From contig CAMPIQ010000160.1 in assembly GCA_946886475.1 (NCBI GenBank), forward strand, positions 1 to 8,089: a stretch of 8,089 nt of DNA, read 5' to 3'. The DNA is from an uncultured Chitinophagales bacterium (GTDB lineage: Bacteria > Bacteroidota > Bacteroidia > Chitinophagales > Chitinophagaceae). The notes below the pieces were generated by a model, which made no database searches, had not been told where the DNA came from, and worked only from the letters and a program-made list of their open reading frames with translations. This document shows, piece by piece, positions 6,438 to 8,089 of the stretch (positions within the stretch are counted from its first letter, which is position 1; the number at the start of each line of letters is the position of its first letter). The position numbers were made by a program, and so were the translations under genes.

Positions 6438-7151
6438 TTACTTCAATGCAAAAACCACAGTTACTTCATATCTCAGTTTCATTTTTTTGAAATCAGCCTG
6501 AGGTTGTTCATTAACATCCTGATCCATCTCCGCTTTCATCATTACATTGGATCTCATGTTATAATAAGGCTGGTAGAATTCATTTGGTTCATTGATGGTA
6601 ACAGCTACACCAATTTGCTCACCAATAGCTTCTGACAGGTAAATAGCCTTCTCTTTTGCAGCCCTTACAGCCTGTATCTTTAATTGTTTTCTGAACGCTT
6701 CTAATTTGCTATGCGAAGTGCGTTGTATAAAGAAATTCTGCGTGGCCTCATCATCCAGTTTATCAACCAGCTGGTCAATCTGTGAACTGCTGCTCAGTTT
6801 TACCTGATAAGAAATTGAAGAATACAACTCATCTTTCAATTTGTTCTTTTTTCTCCACCATGGATTCCCATAGTTGCCATCATAAGCTGAAATGGTAACA
6901 ACAGAGTCGGGCAGGCCAAGTGAGCGGACAGCAGTCAGGAAGTTCTGCCTGATCTTCTCAATACCTATTTTCCCCTGTCCTTTTTTTTCATATTCTTTCA
7001 GGTCAACCTGTACATAAATTTCATCCGGCGTTATTTCCATTTCTGCGCTTCCATTCACAGTAATGGTACGTGGATAAGGATTCTGAACGTTTTGTGACAA
7101 GGCTCCAAATGTAAACAGCGAGCCCATAACTAGTAAAATAATTGATTTCAT
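6438..7151 (-). CDS. Secreted SIMPL-domain (DUF541) protein
   Basis: This 237-residue protein opens with a Sec signal peptide: Lys2, hydrophobic core IILLVMGSLFTFGAL at 4-18, probable cleavage near Ser19-Gln20. There is no lipobox cysteine, so a soluble periplasmic or exported product is expected. The mature part is one SIMPL (DUF541) domain. Its first strand ITVNGSAEMEITPDEIYVQV covers 30-49, including the typical G-x-A/G-x-x-x-x-x-P-D segment. The conserved helix AVRAAKEKAIYLSEAIGEQIG is at 161-181, and the final strand YEVTVVFAL at 228-236. A Lys/Trp-rich insert NPWWRKKNKLKDE (96-108) precedes the SSISYQV strand. Family members include Brucella BP26 and the mammalian protein SIMPL; their biochemical role in bacteria is poorly defined, with suggestions of envelope or oxidative-stress functions. 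It is transcribed alone, convergent to rpsA and divergent from the acyltransferase gene. No clear TAnnTTTG element was found upstream. Confidence 0.85.
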   Translation of the reverse strand: MKSIILLVMGSLFTFGALSQNVQNPYPRTITVNGSAEMEITPDEIYVQVDLKEYEKKGQGKIGIEKIRQNFLTAVRSLGLPDSVVTISAYDGNYGNPWWRKKNKLKDELYSSISYQVKLSSSSQIDQLVDKLDDEATQNFFIQRTSHSKLEAFRKQLKIQAVRAAKEKAIYLSEAIGEQIGVAVTINEPNEFYQPYYNMRSNVMMKAEMDQDVNEQPQADFKKMKLRYEVTVVFALK

Positions 7152-7217
7152 GGCATTAAATTTTTAATTGGATGTATTGGATTTCCGGATTACATAAATG
7201 TTGAATTCAAAAGCCGG

Positions 7218-7260
7218 TTCCTTAACATCTTTTAAACACTTAACTTTAATACTCAATTTG
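7218..7260 (+). promoter_or_regulatory. Possible promoter for the acyltransferase gene
   Basis: The 116-base divergent gap 7152-7267 must hold the start signals for both flanking genes. On the plus strand TAACTTTA at 7241-7248 matches TAnnTTTG except for the final base, with TTC at 7218-7220 placed 20 bases upstream as a weak -33. A second candidate, TCAATTTG at 7253-7260, also has one mismatch but would start transcription at about the ATG (7268). Neither is decisive, and no minus-strand counterpart was seen. Confidence 0.25.
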
Positions 7261-7267
7261 CCTGCCA

Positions 7268-8062
7268 ATGGGAATTTGGAAAAAACTTGCTGAGTATAAA
7301 CTCGTTCGTAAAATTGTTTATGCTATTGTTGGGATCGTAAGCTACCCGGGAATAGCAATTATCAACAAACTTAAAATCTCGGGTACTGAAAATATTGAGG
7401 ACCTGCCCCGTAAGAATGTGCTCTTCGTGAGTAATCACCAGACTTATTTTGCCGATGTAATTACTTTCCTGCATATTTTCTGCGCAGTAAAATGGAGGAA
7501 GAAAAACCGCCTGGGCGTTCCTTATTATTTACTGAATCCGTTTTCTAGTGTATATTATGTGGCTGCCGAAGAAACCATGAAAAGTAGCTGGATCAGCAGA
7601 CTGTTTACACTGGCAGGGGCCCTCACCGTAAAAAGGACCTGGAAAAAAGATGGTGGTGAAGTGAGACGCGGACTGGACCCAAGCGACACAAGAAAGATCG
7701 AAAGATCACTCAACAGCGCCTGGGTGATCACATTTCCACAGGGTACTACTAAACCTTATGCTCCCGGAAGAAAAGGTACAGCCTATATAATAAAGCATTG
7801 CAGGCCTACGGTGGTACCTGTAGTTATTCAGGGTTTCTGGAGGGCCTTCAACAAGAAAGGTTTGAAGTTTAAAAAGAAGGGCGTTCAGCTTTCCGTTACA
7901 TTTAAACCACCCATGCAGATTGATTATGATGCACCGGCTGAGGAAATACTGAAACAAATTATGGATGCCATTGAACAAAGCAAAGAGTATATGCTTAAAG
8001 GCGCACATCATTGGAAAACAAAGGAGGAAACGGTAGGTATTGGAGAAGCTATTGGCCATTAG
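7268..8062 (+). CDS. Lysophospholipid acyltransferase, PlsC superfamily
   Basis: This 264-residue protein belongs to the glycerolipid/lysophosphatidate acyltransferase superfamily, whose members move an acyl chain to a lyso-lipid at the inner membrane, classically making phosphatidic acid. A hydrophobic N-terminal stretch (about 16-32) probably anchors it. The catalytic block I is SNHQTYFADV at 55-64. The His57 to Asp63 spacing is HX5D rather than the usual HX4D. Block II is GALTVKR at 117-123. Block III reads FPQGTT at 156-161 followed by KPYAPGRKGTA, in place of the common FPEGTRS. Block IV is VVPVVIQG at 182-189. These departures suggest a distinct subgroup, so the exact substrate (1-acyl-glycerol-3-phosphate, ornithine lipid precursor or another lyso-lipid) is uncertain and plsC is not assigned. 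The ATG at 7268 gives a natural N-terminus. The stop at 8060-8062 is inside the window; no terminator is visible in the remaining 27 bases. Confidence 0.85.
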   Translation: MGIWKKLAEYKLVRKIVYAIVGIVSYPGIAIINKLKISGTENIEDLPRKNVLFVSNHQTYFADVITFLHIFCAVKWRKKNRLGVPYYLLNPFSSVYYVAAEETMKSSWISRLFTLAGALTVKRTWKKDGGEVRRGLDPSDTRKIERSLNSAWVITFPQGTTKPYAPGRKGTAYIIKHCRPTVVPVVIQGFWRAFNKKGLKFKKKGVQLSVTFKPPMQIDYDAPAEEILKQIMDAIEQSKEYMLKGAHHWKTKEETVGIGEAIGH

Positions 8063-8089
8063 CTGTTAGCTATTTAAATTCTTTTACTC

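Noticed and set aside
6390..6635. 81-residue plus-strand reading frame overlapping the SIMPL gene
   Set aside because: It runs antisense through the well-supported SIMPL coding sequence, starts inside the terminator palindrome, and has low-complexity Phe/Ile/Leu/His composition.
7152..7267. Minus-strand promoter for the SIMPL gene
   Set aside because: No CAAAnnTA (reverse of TAnnTTTG) or close variant was found in the divergent gap, so no site could be placed.
1..8089. Mobile elements, CRISPR arrays, tRNA or rRNA genes, defence or toxin-antitoxin systems
   Set aside because: No transposase or recombinase-like protein, no spaced direct repeats, no tRNA-like fold and no unexplained gene cluster were seen; coding space is filled by seven recognisable genes.

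Overview
The window looks like core chromosome of a Bacteroidota bacterium, probably Chitinophagia (Chitinophagaceae or a close relative). This rests on protein character and control signals rather than any database match: base composition is moderate, no gene depends on a clear Shine-Dalgarno sequence, and a perfect Bacteroidota-type -7 element (TAnnTTTG, here TATCTTTG) lies just before rpsA. The secreted SIMPL protein, the BaiN/YhiN-like flavoprotein and the PlsC-like acyltransferase all read like Bacteroidota versions.

Layout. Positions 1-1909 are the distal end of the spc ribosomal-protein operon: rplO (L15), then secY, separated by a 74-base gap that holds a terminator-like hairpin with a T8 tract. 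A strong intrinsic terminator follows secY. map (methionine aminopeptidase) comes next behind a weak possible promoter, then a HI0933/BaiN-family FAD enzyme with a 19-base dyad in front of it. rpsA (ribosomal protein S1, six S1 domains) follows with its own promoter. A perfect 30-base palindrome with a T tract separates rpsA from a convergent gene for a secreted SIMPL-domain protein. Divergent from that gene is a lysophospholipid acyltransferase of the PlsC superfamily, complete just before the window ends.

How the genes fit together. L15, SecY, Map and S1 all serve protein synthesis or the first steps of protein maturation and export. L15 belongs to the large subunit, S1 to the small subunit and mRNA binding, SecY is the channel for nascent membrane and secreted proteins, and Map trims the initiator methionine. 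The flavoprotein, the SIMPL protein and the acyltransferase have no evident link to translation. The last two belong to the cell envelope.

I see no mobile element, CRISPR array, tRNA, rRNA, toxin-antitoxin pair or defence system, and no convincing new multi-gene system. The points most worth a second look are the missing infA-rpmJ-rpsM-rpsK-rpsD-rpoA-rplQ continuation after map, the terminator-like hairpin between rplO and secY, the altered acyltransferase catalytic motifs (HX5D and FPQGTT), and the dyad before the flavoprotein gene.
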